A DNA stretch of 15,037 bases from Planctomycetota bacterium (lineage in GTDB: Bacteria; Planctomycetota; PLA2), in assembly GCA_023150495.1 (NCBI GenBank), contig JAKLKT010000017.1, positions 1 to 15,037 of the forward strand. Direction: 5' to 3'. The notes under the pieces are model-generated. The model was given only the letters and a program-made list of their open reading frames with translations, made no database searches and was not told the DNA's origin. Below are positions 6,707 through 13,098 of the stretch, one piece after another. The position numbers and the translations under genes were made by a program. The first letter of the stretch is position 1. Each line of letters begins with the position of its first letter.

Positions 6707-6955
6707 CTACTTCACGTGCGACTTGATGTACTTGATGGCGTCGCCGACGGTCTGGATCTTCTCCGCGTCCTCGTCGGGGATGTTCAAGTCGAACTCGTCC
6801 TCGAACTCCATCACGAGCTCTACGGTGTCGAGCGAGTCGGCGCCGAGATCCTGGATGAAGGACGTCTCGTCCGTGATCTTGTCACGGGCGGCGCCCATCT
6901 GCTCGCAGACGATCTCCTTGACGCGCTCGTCGATGTTCTTCAGTTCCTCCGCCAT
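6707..6955 (-). CDS. acpP: Acyl carrier protein
   Basis: The 82-residue acidic protein has the phosphopantetheine site GADSLDTVELVME with the attachment Ser41, and the helical layout of bacterial ACP. It carries growing acyl chains between FabD, FabG and FabF, whose genes surround it. GGGAG lies six bases before the ATG, one of the better ribosome binding sites in this operon, in keeping with the high ACP demand of cells. The 63-base gap upstream is the longest inside the fab run and contains a small hairpin. Residues 1-82 match the normal ACP length; nothing is missing. Confidence 0.97.
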   Translation of the reverse strand: MAEELKNIDERVKEIVCEQMGAARDKITDETSFIQDLGADSLDTVELVMEFEDEFDLNIPDEDAEKIQTVGDAIKYIKSHVK

Positions 6956-6961
6956 GCCTTT

Positions 6962-6966
6962 CTCCC
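6962..6966 (-). promoter_or_regulatory. Ribosome binding site of acpP
   Basis: GGGAG with a six-base AAAGGC spacer before the ATG at 6955. Confidence 0.6.
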
Positions 6967-6978
6967 GAATGATGGAGC

Positions 6979-6993
6979 CGCGGAAACGCCGCG
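6979..6993 (-). other. Small hairpin in the fabG-acpP gap
   Basis: CGCGG and CCGCG arms (5 bp) enclose a 5-base loop on the minus strand, between the fabG stop and the acpP ribosome binding site. A TATCCT hexamer (6996-7001) lies just upstream. The structure may protect or separate the acpP message, or may be chance. Confidence 0.3.
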
Positions 6994-7018
6994 ACAGGAT
7001 ATCCCGGCCCCTTCCTTA

Positions 7019-7750
7019 CTACCAGCCTCCGCCGAGGGTCATCCCCCCGTCGACCGCGATCACCTGGCCCGTCACGTACGAAGCGGCGTCCGACGCGAGG
7101 AACCGCACGACGCCCGCCACGTCCTCCGGGGTGCCGATCCGCTTCAGCGGCGTCGCCTTGGCGGCCAGCTGGGCCACTTCGTCCCCGAGGTTCTTCGTCA
7201 TGTCCGTCGCGATGAAGCCCGGCGCCACGACGTTGGCCGTGACGTTCCTCGAGCCGAGCTCCTTCGCGAACGAGCGCACCAGGGAAACGAGCCCCCCCTT
7301 GCTCGCCGCGTAGTTGGTCTGCCCGGCGTTCCCGGTGAGCCCCACCACGGACGAGATCGCGATGATACGCCCCGACCGCTGCTTCATGAAGGAGCGGTAG
7401 AGGGCCTGCACCATCTGGAAGGCGCCCTTCAGGTTCGTGTCGATGACGGCGTCCCAGTCCTCCTCGGGCATCCCCAAGGCGAGCTGGTCGCGCGTGATCC
7501 CGGCGTTCAGCACGGCGATGTCGCAGCGGCCGAAGTCCTTGAGGACGGCGTCCGCCACCTCCTTCGCCGTGCCCGCGTACCCCCGCACCCCCTGCGACTC
7601 GAAGGACCGGGCGGCTTCCGAGGCCCTCTCCGCGCTCGTCGCGGTGAGCGCGACCCTGGCCCCGCCGTCGAGGAGCGACTTCACGATCGCGCGGCCGATG
7701 CCGCGGGACCCGCCGGTGACGAGCGCGACCTTCCCCGAGAGCTCGCTCAT
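7019..7750 (-). CDS. fabG: 3-oxoacyl-[acyl-carrier-protein] reductase
   Basis: This NADPH-dependent short-chain dehydrogenase reduces 3-ketoacyl-ACP. The 243-residue protein has the cofactor loop TGGSRGIG (12-19), the catalytic set Asn106, Ser134, Tyr147 and Lys151 (YAASK), and the C-terminal VDGGM. Two details depart from standard FabG: the NNAG motif reads LNAG (81-84), and the stretch between the third strand and the next helix (after GVRGYAG, about 55-63) is about five residues shorter than in E. coli FabG and lacks the D/N-V-T segment that normally packs on the adenine ring. The catalytic tetrad is intact, so activity is expected. The ATG at 7750 overlaps the fabD stop (ATGA) and has GGAGG six bases upstream, which together fix the start. 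Confidence 0.94.
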   Translation of the reverse strand: MSELSGKVALVTGGSRGIGRAIVKSLLDGGARVALTATSAERASEAARSFESQGVRGYAGTAKEVADAVLKDFGRCDIAVLNAGITRDQLALGMPEEDWDAVIDTNLKGAFQMVQALYRSFMKQRSGRIIAISSVVGLTGNAGQTNYAASKGGLVSLVRSFAKELGSRNVTANVVAPGFIATDMTKNLGDEVAQLAAKATPLKRIGTPEDVAGVVRFLASDAASYVTGQVIAVDGGMTLGGGW

Positions 7751-8709
7751 GACTCGCCTCCGTCGGACGCCTCCCGCGGTAGCGTCCGGTCGATCTTCTT
7801 CACGAGGCCGCAGAGCACGCGGCCGGGGGAGAGCTCCACGAACTTCGAGGCTCCGTCCGCGATCGCGCGGCGGAGCGAGGCCTCGAAGAGCACCGGCGAG
7901 GTGAGCTGGCGCACGAGGTTCCGCTTGAGGACCGCGGGGTCCGTCGCGGGCCGGCCGTCGACGTTGCCGATGACGGGGAAGCGCGGCTTCCGGAATGCGG
8001 TCCCGGCGATCGCCTCCTCGAGCTTCCTCCGGGCGGGCTCCATGAGCGGCGAGTGGAACGCGCCCGCGACATCGAGCCGCACGGCGCGCCGGAAGCCGCG
8101 CTCCGCGGCGATCGCCTCGGCGCGCGCGAGCGCCTCGCGATCGCCGGAGAGCACGACCTGCCCCGGAGAGTTGAGGTTCGCGACGACGCAGACGCCGCCG
8201 CCCTTCGTGGCCGCGGCGGAGACCTCGGCCGCCTCCTCGGGAGAGATGCCGATGACGCTCGTCATGCCGGACGCGACCTTCTCGCTCGCCTCCTGCATGG
8301 CGACCCCGCGGAGGCGGACGAGCCTCACCGCGTCCTCGAGCCCGAGGACCCCGGCCGCGTGGAGCGCCGTGTACTCGCCGAGCGAGAGCCCGAGCGCCAC
8401 GTGCACCTGCGCCGGGTCGATCCGGGCCTCCTCCTCGAGCGCCGCGAGGCACGCGGCGGAGGTGACGAGGATCGCGGGCTGGCAGACGTCGGTCCGCGTG
8501 AGCTCGGAGGCGGGGCCCTCCGCGCAGAGCTTCAGGAGGTCGAAGCCGAGGATCTCGGAGGCGCGGGCGAAGACGTCCCTGGCGCGCCCGGAGCGCAGGG
8601 TCCACGGCACGCCCATGCCGACGCTCTGCGCGCCCTGGCCGGGGCACAGAAGGGCGATCCTCGTCGAGCGCTCGAGGGAAGGCGTTGCCGCTCCCAAGGC
8701 TCCGGTCAC
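7747..8709 (-). CDS. fabD: Malonyl-CoA:ACP transacylase
   Basis: This cytosolic enzyme moves malonyl from CoA to ACP, supplying FabF. From the GTG at 8709 the product is 320 residues. It has PGQGAQ (23-28), the nucleophile Ser109 in GLSLGEY, Arg134 (LRG) for the malonyl carboxylate, and His219 (AFHSPLM). The usual GHSLG elbow is GLSLG here. The start is uncertain: GTG at 8709 overlaps the rpmF stop as GTGA, but leaves 22 residues before the PGQG motif, about twice the usual length, and its GAGGA lies directly against it. A TTG at 8697 is an alternative. The stop overlaps the fabG start, so the three genes are tightly coupled. Confidence 0.93.
   Translation of the reverse strand: MTGALGAATPSLERSTRIALLCPGQGAQSVGMGVPWTLRSGRARDVFARASEILGFDLLKLCAEGPASELTRTDVCQPAILVTSAACLAALEEEARIDPAQVHVALGLSLGEYTALHAAGVLGLEDAVRLVRLRGVAMQEASEKVASGMTSVIGISPEEAAEVSAAATKGGGVCVVANLNSPGQVVLSGDREALARAEAIAAERGFRRAVRLDVAGAFHSPLMEPARRKLEEAIAGTAFRKPRFPVIGNVDGRPATDPAVLKRNLVRQLTSPVLFEASLRRAIADGASKFVELSPGRVLCGLVKKIDRTLPREASDGGES
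7757..7761 (-). promoter_or_regulatory. Ribosome binding site of fabG
   Basis: GGAGG with a six-base spacer before the ATG at 7750, inside the end of fabD; supports independent as well as coupled initiation. Confidence 0.6.
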
Positions 8710-8885
8710 TCCTCGGTCTCGACCTGGACCTTCTCGTTGTAGTAGCCGCACTGGGTGCAGATCCGGTGCGGGAGCCGCTTGTACCCGCAGCGCGGGCACG
8801 GCCGGAGCTGCGGCATCACGAGCGCCTGGTGGGCCCTTCGCGAGCGCGTCCGCGCCTTGGATTTCTTCCTCTTGGGGACTGACAT
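8706..8885 (-). CDS. rpmF: 50S ribosomal protein L32
   Basis: The 59-residue basic protein starts with MSVPKRKKSKARTRSRRAH and has a zinc-ribbon set of four cysteines: Cys30 and Cys33 (CPRC), Cys43 and Cys46 (CTQC). This is the C+ (zinc-binding) form of L32; some bacteria carry a Cys-free form expressed under zinc limitation. It is a component of the large ribosomal subunit. Its location at the head of a fatty-acid operon is conserved across many bacteria, but here the DUF177 gene usually upstream and plsX-fabH downstream are absent. There is no Shine-Dalgarno sequence; a 6-bp hairpin and a promoter lie immediately upstream. The stop overlaps the GTG of fabD. Confidence 0.96.
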   Translation of the reverse strand: MSVPKRKKSKARTRSRRAHQALVMPQLRPCPRCGYKRLPHRICTQCGYYNEKVQVETEE

Positions 8886-8886
8886 G

Positions 8887-8901
8887 GCGGGGAAGCCCCG
8901 C
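8887..8901 (-). promoter_or_regulatory. Hairpin abutting the rpmF start codon
   Basis: GCGGGG and CCCCGC form a perfect 6-bp stem around a CTT loop, ending one base before the rpmF ATG. If transcription starts at about 8895 as the promoter predicts, only the 3' arm would be in the RNA and the hairpin would not form in that transcript; it would form only in readthrough from alaS. A regulatory role is therefore uncertain. Confidence 0.3.
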
Positions 8902-8930
8902 ACGTTATCCGCGGGAGGGAGGGCTGTCAA
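8902..8930 (-). promoter_or_regulatory. Sigma-70-type promoter for the rpmF-fab operon
   Basis: The minus strand carries a perfect TTGACA (8925-8930), then 17 bases, then TAACGT (8902-8907, three of six matches). An alternative -10, GATAAC (8904-8909, four of six), has a 15-base spacer. Transcription would begin near 8895, leaving a leader of about 10 bases before rpmF. It follows the alaS terminator-like hairpin and is the best -35 seen in the window. Confidence 0.6.
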
Positions 8931-8973
8931 ACTCGCGGAACGTGCCCATGCCATTTCGGGGATCCGGGGGGGC

Positions 8974-8994
8974 TCCGGGGGGGCCCCCGCCGGA
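8974..8994 (-). terminator. Terminator-like hairpin after alaS
   Basis: On the minus strand TCCGG pairs with CCGGA, then one C-C mismatch, then three more G-C pairs around a 3-base loop. It begins 14 bases past the alaS stop and precedes the rpmF promoter. No T tract follows. Confidence 0.45.
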
Positions 8995-9007
8995 CCGCGA
9001 GGCGGAG

Positions 9008-11632
9008 TTACCGGGAGAGGAGGGCAAGGACCTCCTCGCGGGCGGCGTCGAGAGCCGCCTCGAGGGCCGCCGCGGCGGGCGCCTGGCCTTGCGCGATCTG
9101 CGGCTTCCCGCCTCCCTTGCCGCCTACCCGCTCCGCGAGGCCCCGGAGGAGGTCGCCCGCCTTCGCACCCCTCTTCACCGCGCCGTCGGACGCCATGACG
9201 AGAAGGGACGAGCGCTCCTTGCCTCGGCCGGCGAGGAGGAGGACGGACTCCCCCACCTGCTTCTGGATCGCGTCCGAGATCGTCCGGAGGGCGCCCGGGT
9301 CCTCCCCGTCGACCACGCCCGCGACGACCTTCACGCCCTTCGCGGCCACGGCGCCCCGGACGAGCCCCTCGACCGCGGCGTGGCCGCTCGACTTCGCCTG
9401 CTCCGCCTCGCGCTTCCGGAGTTCCCTCAGCTCGTGCTGGAGCGCCTCGACGCGCTGGCCGAGCGCCTCGGGCTGCGCCTTGAGCGCCAACGCCAGGCCC
9501 CGGAGGGTCCCGCGCTGCGTCCGGGCGAGCTCGAACGCGCCGCCGCCCGAGATCATCTCGATGCGCCGCACGCCCGCGGCGACGCCGCCCTCCGCCGTGA
9601 CGAGCGCGGTCCCGATCTCGGCGCTCGAGCCGACGTGGGTGCCGCCGCAGAGCTCGAGCGAGTGGTCGCCGATCCGCACCACCCGGACGACGTCGCCGTA
9701 CTTCTCCCCGAAGAGGGCCATCGCGCCCATCGCCTTCGCCTTCGTCGTCTCCATCCGTTCCGTGACGACATCGGAGTTCAGGAGGATCTCCTCCTGCACC
9801 CACTCCTCGATGGCGGAGAGCTCCGCGGCCGTCACCGGCTTCGGGTGCGTGAAGTCGAAGCGGAGCCGGTCGGGCGCCACGAGCGAGCCCGCCTGCGTGA
9901 CGTGCTTGCCGAGGACGGTGCGGAGCGCCGCGTGGAGCAGGTGCGTCGCGGAGTGGTTGCGCCGGATCCCGGAGCGGCGCCGCCGGTCGACGCGCATCTC
10001 CAGCTTGTCGCCGCGGCGGATCGAGCCCTCCTCGACCCGGCCGTAGTGGAAGACGTAGCCCTCGATCCGCTTCGTGTCGGTCACGCGGAACTTCCCGCGC
10101 GGCCCGCGGATCTCGCCCGCATCCCCCACCTGGCCGCCCGACTCGGAGTAGAAGGGCGTCGCCTTCGCGAGGATGCGCGTGTCTCCGTCCTTCGGGGCGA
10201 TCTCGTCGACGGGCGTCTCCCCGCGGATGACGGCCTCGGCCAGGGACTCCGCCTCCTCGCGCTCGTAGCCCGTGAACTCCGTCTCCCCGACGCTCTTCTT
10301 GAGCGCCGTGAGCGCGGTCGCGACGAACACCTCGCCGCCCATCGTCGAGCCCTCGCGGCTCCGGGCGCGCTGCTTCTCCATCTCGCGGTCGAACCCCGCG
10401 CGGTCGACCCTCATGCCCCGTTCGGCGCAGATCTCCTCGCAGAGCTCGTAGGGGAACCCGTGGGAGTCGTAGAGGACGAAGGCGGTCTCGCCCGGGAGCG
10501 TCTGCCCCCGGAGCCCCCTCAGCTCGCGTTCGAGGAGCTCGATCCCGGTGTGGTAGGTCTCCCTGAACTTCTCGTCCTCGGCGCGGAGGAATGCGGTCGC
10601 CGCCTGCTCGGCGGACTTCACCTCGGGATAGGCGCGGCCCATGATGCCGACGATCACGGGCACGAGCCTCTCGAGGAACGGCTTGTCGATGCCGAGCGCG
10701 ATGCCGTCGCGGATGGCGCGGCGCAGCACGCGGCGCGCGACGTAGCCGCGGCCCTCGTTGCTCGGCTTCACGCCGTCGGCGACGAGGAAGACGCCCGCGC
10801 GGACGTGGTCCGCGATCCGCCGGAACTGCGGGCCGAGCGGGTCGTCGTAGGCGTATTTCTTCCCCGCGATCCGCGCGACCTCGTCGATGATCGGGCGGAA
10901 GAGCTCCGTCTCGAAGTTGCTCCGGTGGCCGTTCAGGACCGCGAGGATCCGCTCGAAGCCCATCCCGGTGTCGATGTTCCTCTGCTTCAGCGGCTGGAGG
11001 TCGTTTCGCCCGACGCGGTTGAACTGCGTGAAGACGATGTTCCCGATCTCGCAGTAGCGCTTCGCCTCGGGATCGCCCTCCTTGCCGGGCGATCCGAAGT
11101 CGAAGAAGATCTCCGAGCAGGGGCCGCAGGGGCCGTTCGGGCCCTCCTCGGGCGCGTTCGCCGGCCAGAAGTTGTCCTTCGCCCCCATGCGCCAGATCCG
11201 CTCGCGCTGGATCCTCACCTCCTTCTCCCAGACGGAGAAGGCCTCCTCGTCGTCCTTGTAGACGGAGACCCAGAGGCGATCGACCGGGATGCGGAGGACC
11301 TTCGTCAGGAACTCCCACTGCCAGAGGATGCCCTCGCGCTTGAAGTAGTCGCCGAAGCTGAAGTTCCCGAGCATCTCGAAGAACGTGTGGTGGTAGTAGG
11401 TCTTGCCGACGTTGTCGAGGTCGCCCGTGCGGAAGCACTTCTGGGACGTGGTCGCGCGCTTGAAGGGCAGGTTGCCGACGCCGAGGAACATCTCCTTGAA
11501 CTGGTTCATCCCGGCGCCCGTGAAGAGGAGCGTCGGGTCGTTCGCGGGGACGAGGGAGTCGCTCGGGTAGCGGGTGTGGCCCTTCCCCTCGAAGAAGGAG
11601 AGGTAGGCCTCGCGCAGCTCGTCGGCTCTCAT
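9008..11632 (-). CDS. alaS: Alanine--tRNA ligase
   Basis: This cytosolic class II synthetase charges tRNA-Ala and edits mischarged Ser and Gly. The 874-residue length is typical. Domains in order: catalytic core (about 1-240, with TGAGMNQFK at 38-46 and FFEMLGNFSFGDYF at 84-97), tRNA-recognition region containing GMGFER, editing domain (about 540-690) with the zinc ligands of HSATHLLH (560-567; His560 and His564) and CGGTH (Cys662 and His666), and the C-terminal DHHA1-type oligomerisation domain (about 740-874). All key editing ligands are present. The ATG at 11632 begins exactly where homologues do (MRADELREAYLSFF). It has no Shine-Dalgarno sequence; TATACT ends seven bases upstream, suggesting a leaderless mRNA. 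recA lies upstream across a 309-base spacer, an order seen in many bacteria, but recX is missing. Confidence 0.97.
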   Translation of the reverse strand: MRADELREAYLSFFEGKGHTRYPSDSLVPANDPTLLFTGAGMNQFKEMFLGVGNLPFKRATTSQKCFRTGDLDNVGKTYYHHTFFEMLGNFSFGDYFKREGILWQWEFLTKVLRIPVDRLWVSVYKDDEEAFSVWEKEVRIQRERIWRMGAKDNFWPANAPEEGPNGPCGPCSEIFFDFGSPGKEGDPEAKRYCEIGNIVFTQFNRVGRNDLQPLKQRNIDTGMGFERILAVLNGHRSNFETELFRPIIDEVARIAGKKYAYDDPLGPQFRRIADHVRAGVFLVADGVKPSNEGRGYVARRVLRRAIRDGIALGIDKPFLERLVPVIVGIMGRAYPEVKSAEQAATAFLRAEDEKFRETYHTGIELLERELRGLRGQTLPGETAFVLYDSHGFPYELCEEICAERGMRVDRAGFDREMEKQRARSREGSTMGGEVFVATALTALKKSVGETEFTGYEREEAESLAEAVIRGETPVDEIAPKDGDTRILAKATPFYSESGGQVGDAGEIRGPRGKFRVTDTKRIEGYVFHYGRVEEGSIRRGDKLEMRVDRRRRSGIRRNHSATHLLHAALRTVLGKHVTQAGSLVAPDRLRFDFTHPKPVTAAELSAIEEWVQEEILLNSDVVTERMETTKAKAMGAMALFGEKYGDVVRVVRIGDHSLELCGGTHVGSSAEIGTALVTAEGGVAAGVRRIEMISGGGAFELARTQRGTLRGLALALKAQPEALGQRVEALQHELRELRKREAEQAKSSGHAAVEGLVRGAVAAKGVKVVAGVVDGEDPGALRTISDAIQKQVGESVLLLAGRGKERSSLLVMASDGAVKRGAKAGDLLRGLAERVGGKGGGKPQIAQGQAPAAAALEAALDAAREEVLALLSR

Positions 11633-11639
11633 GGCGGGG

Positions 11640-11645
11640 AGTATA
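11640..11645 (-). promoter_or_regulatory. Likely -10 element of alaS, leaderless arrangement
   Basis: The minus strand reads TATACT, five of six matches to TATAAT, ending seven bases before the alaS ATG, so transcription would start at or next to the start codon. TTCGCC lies 18 bases upstream as a weak -35 (three of six). AT-rich sequence is rare in this spacer, which makes the hexamer stand out. Confidence 0.5.
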
Positions 11646-11902
11646 AGTCCGCGCCTCCGGCGGGGCGAAGGATGGGGGGTCCGGGGGCGGCGGACGGCGA
11701 GGGCGCCGCTGGCGACCGCCCCGAAGCAATGCCGGGCGCGAGCATCGATCGCGGACGGAGGTCATGCGCGGATCGAGATGAAGGCCGCGGCCCCGCGCTG
11801 AGCCGCCGTCGTGGCGGGCGACGGAGCGTCGCTCGACGGAGCCGGCCGCGCCGAAGACAGGAACGCGGGGACGTCCGAACCGCCCCGCCGCCGGCGCGAG
11901 GA

Positions 11903-11927
11903 TCCGGCGCCCTCGGCGGGCGCCGGA
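11903..11927 (-). terminator. Strong hairpin after recA
   Basis: TCCGGCGCCC and GGGCGCCGGA form a perfect 10-bp stem around a 5-base loop, starting 14 bases past the recA stop. There is no T tract, so it may work as a 3' end stabiliser or a GC-type terminator. Confidence 0.55.
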
Positions 11928-11941
11928 CCGGTCCTCCCCCG

Positions 11942-13042
11942 CTACTCCGCGCGCGCCTCGGCGGGCTCGGCCTCCTCGGCCGAGGCGCCGTTGCCGCCGC
12001 GCGGAAGCGCCGCGGCGTTGCCGACGCCGATCGCGGCCTTCACCTCCTCGGTCAAGGCCTTCACGACGTCGCCGTTCTCCAGGAGGAACGCCCGCGCGCG
12101 GTCGCGGCCCTGGCCGAGCCCGAGCTTACCGTGGCTGAACCACGTGCCCTGCTTCGTGATCACGCCGGTGTTGACGCCCAGGTCGATGAGGTCGCCCTCG
12201 CGGCAGATCCCGCGGTTGAAGAAGATGTCGAACTCCGTCTGCCGGAACGGCGGCGCGATCTTGTTCTTCACGACCTTCGCGCGGACGCGGTTGCCGACGA
12301 CCGTCTCGCCCTCCTTGATCGACCCGATCCGCCGGAGGTCGATCCGCACCGACGCGTGGTACTTGAGCGCGCGCCCGCCCGGCGTCGTCTCGGGGTTGCC
12401 GAACATCACGCCGATCTTCTCGCGGAGCTGGTTCGTGAAGATGAGGCAGGTCTTCGAGTTCCGCACCACGCCCGTGAGCTTCCGCAGCGCCTTGCTCATG
12501 AGGCGCGCCTGGAGGCCGACGTGCTGGTCCCCCATCTCGCCCTCGAGCTCCGCCTTCGGGACGAGGGCCGCGACCGAGTCGATGACGATCACGTCGACCG
12601 CGGACGAGCGGATGAGGGTCTCCGCGATCTCCAGCGCCTGCTCGCCCGAGTCCGGCTGCGAGATGAGCAGGTCCTCGAGCTTCACCCCGATCTTGGCGGC
12701 GTAGGCGGGGTCGTAGGCGTTCTCGGCGTCGATGAACGCGGCGACGCCGCCCTGCTTCTGCGCCTCGGCGACGATGTGGCTGCAGAGCGTCGTCTTGCCC
12801 GACGACTCCGGCCCGAAGATCTCCATGATGCGCCCGCGCGGCGCCCCCCAGCCCCCGAGCGCGACGTCGAGCGAGAGCGCGCCCGTCGAGATCCCCTCGA
12901 CGCCGAACGCCTTCCCGTCGCCGAGCCGCATGATCGACCCCTTCCCGTACTGCTTCTCGATCTGGGAGAGGGCGAAGTTCAACGCCTCCGCGCGCTTCTT
13001 CGATTCGTCCTTCGGCGCGGGCAGATTGTTCCGGCCAACCAT
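11942..13042 (-). CDS. recA: Recombinase RecA
   Basis: This ATP-dependent DNA strand-exchange protein also triggers LexA-type cleavage where an SOS system exists. The 366-residue protein has Walker A GPESSGKTT (77-85), Walker B VIVIDSVAAL (151-160), the L1 region around ELEGEMGDQHVG, and L2 from NQLREKIGVMFGNPETT onward. The C-terminal tail is Ala/Glu-rich (AEEAEPAEARAE), like the acidic autoregulatory tail of other RecAs. Unusual residues: the catalytic-Glu motif reads DAENAYDP (usual DAEHALDP), and the subunit-interface motif ALKFYASVR reads ALKYHASVR, placing Tyr228 and His229 at E. coli positions 217 and 218. GAGGAG stands six bases before the ATG. No GTTC/GAAC-type or CTGT-ACAG-type SOS box was seen in the 56-base gap upstream. 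Confidence 0.97.
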   Translation of the reverse strand: MVGRNNLPAPKDESKKRAEALNFALSQIEKQYGKGSIMRLGDGKAFGVEGISTGALSLDVALGGWGAPRGRIMEIFGPESSGKTTLCSHIVAEAQKQGGVAAFIDAENAYDPAYAAKIGVKLEDLLISQPDSGEQALEIAETLIRSSAVDVIVIDSVAALVPKAELEGEMGDQHVGLQARLMSKALRKLTGVVRNSKTCLIFTNQLREKIGVMFGNPETTPGGRALKYHASVRIDLRRIGSIKEGETVVGNRVRAKVVKNKIAPPFRQTEFDIFFNRGICREGDLIDLGVNTGVITKQGTWFSHGKLGLGQGRDRARAFLLENGDVVKALTEEVKAAIGVGNAAALPRGGNGASAEEAEPAEARAE

Positions 13043-13048
13043 GGGTCA

Positions 13049-13054
13049 CTCCTC
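13049..13054 (-). promoter_or_regulatory. Ribosome binding site of recA
   Basis: GAGGAG with a six-base spacer (TGACCC) before the ATG at 13042; the strongest Shine-Dalgarno match in the window. Confidence 0.65.
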
Positions 13055-13064
13055 GCGGGCGGGG

Positions 13065-13095
13065 AAAAAAGGCCGCCTGTTATTTAGTCGCGACC
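13065..13095 (-). terminator. Intrinsic terminator between thpR and recA
   Basis: On the minus strand GGTCGC pairs with GCGGCC (6 bp, one G-U) across a 13-base AT-rich loop and is followed directly by T6. It starts three bases after the thpR stop. The stem is weak, so readthrough into recA is likely; the loop contains TAAATA, which could serve as a recA -10. Confidence 0.45.
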
Positions 13096-13098
13096 CGG

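Larger units (their letters stand above)
11633..11941. other. 309-base recA-alaS spacer
   Basis: No protein gene is supported here. Going with transcription it holds the recA 3' hairpin (11927-11903), then GC-rich sequence including a perfect 10-base palindrome GGCCGCGGCC at 11783-11792 and an interrupted palindrome GAGCG-T-CGCTC at 11824-11834, and finally the alaS promoter next to the start codon. Short open frames occur in it, but none has a recognisable product. No RecX-like helical repeats could be read in any frame. Confidence 0.6.

Noticed and set aside
7019..8647. A 542-codon minus-strand frame with FabG at its C-terminus
   Set aside because: The part before residue M of MSELSGKVAL is a wrong frame of fabD. 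The FabG start at 7750 is set by GGAGG and the ATGA overlap.
6191..13087. A plus-strand open frame of about 2300 codons crossing the fab operon, alaS and recA
   Set aside because: It lies antisense to at least seven well-identified genes, crosses their boundaries and reads as Arg/Asp/Leu/Val-rich low-complexity protein. Strong G/C third-position bias in the real genes removes stops from this antisense phase.
13043..13098. SOS/LexA box upstream of recA
   Set aside because: No CTGT-N8-ACAG or GAAC-N4-GTTC type palindrome was found in the gap. The GTCGCGAC palindrome there is part of the terminator hairpin.
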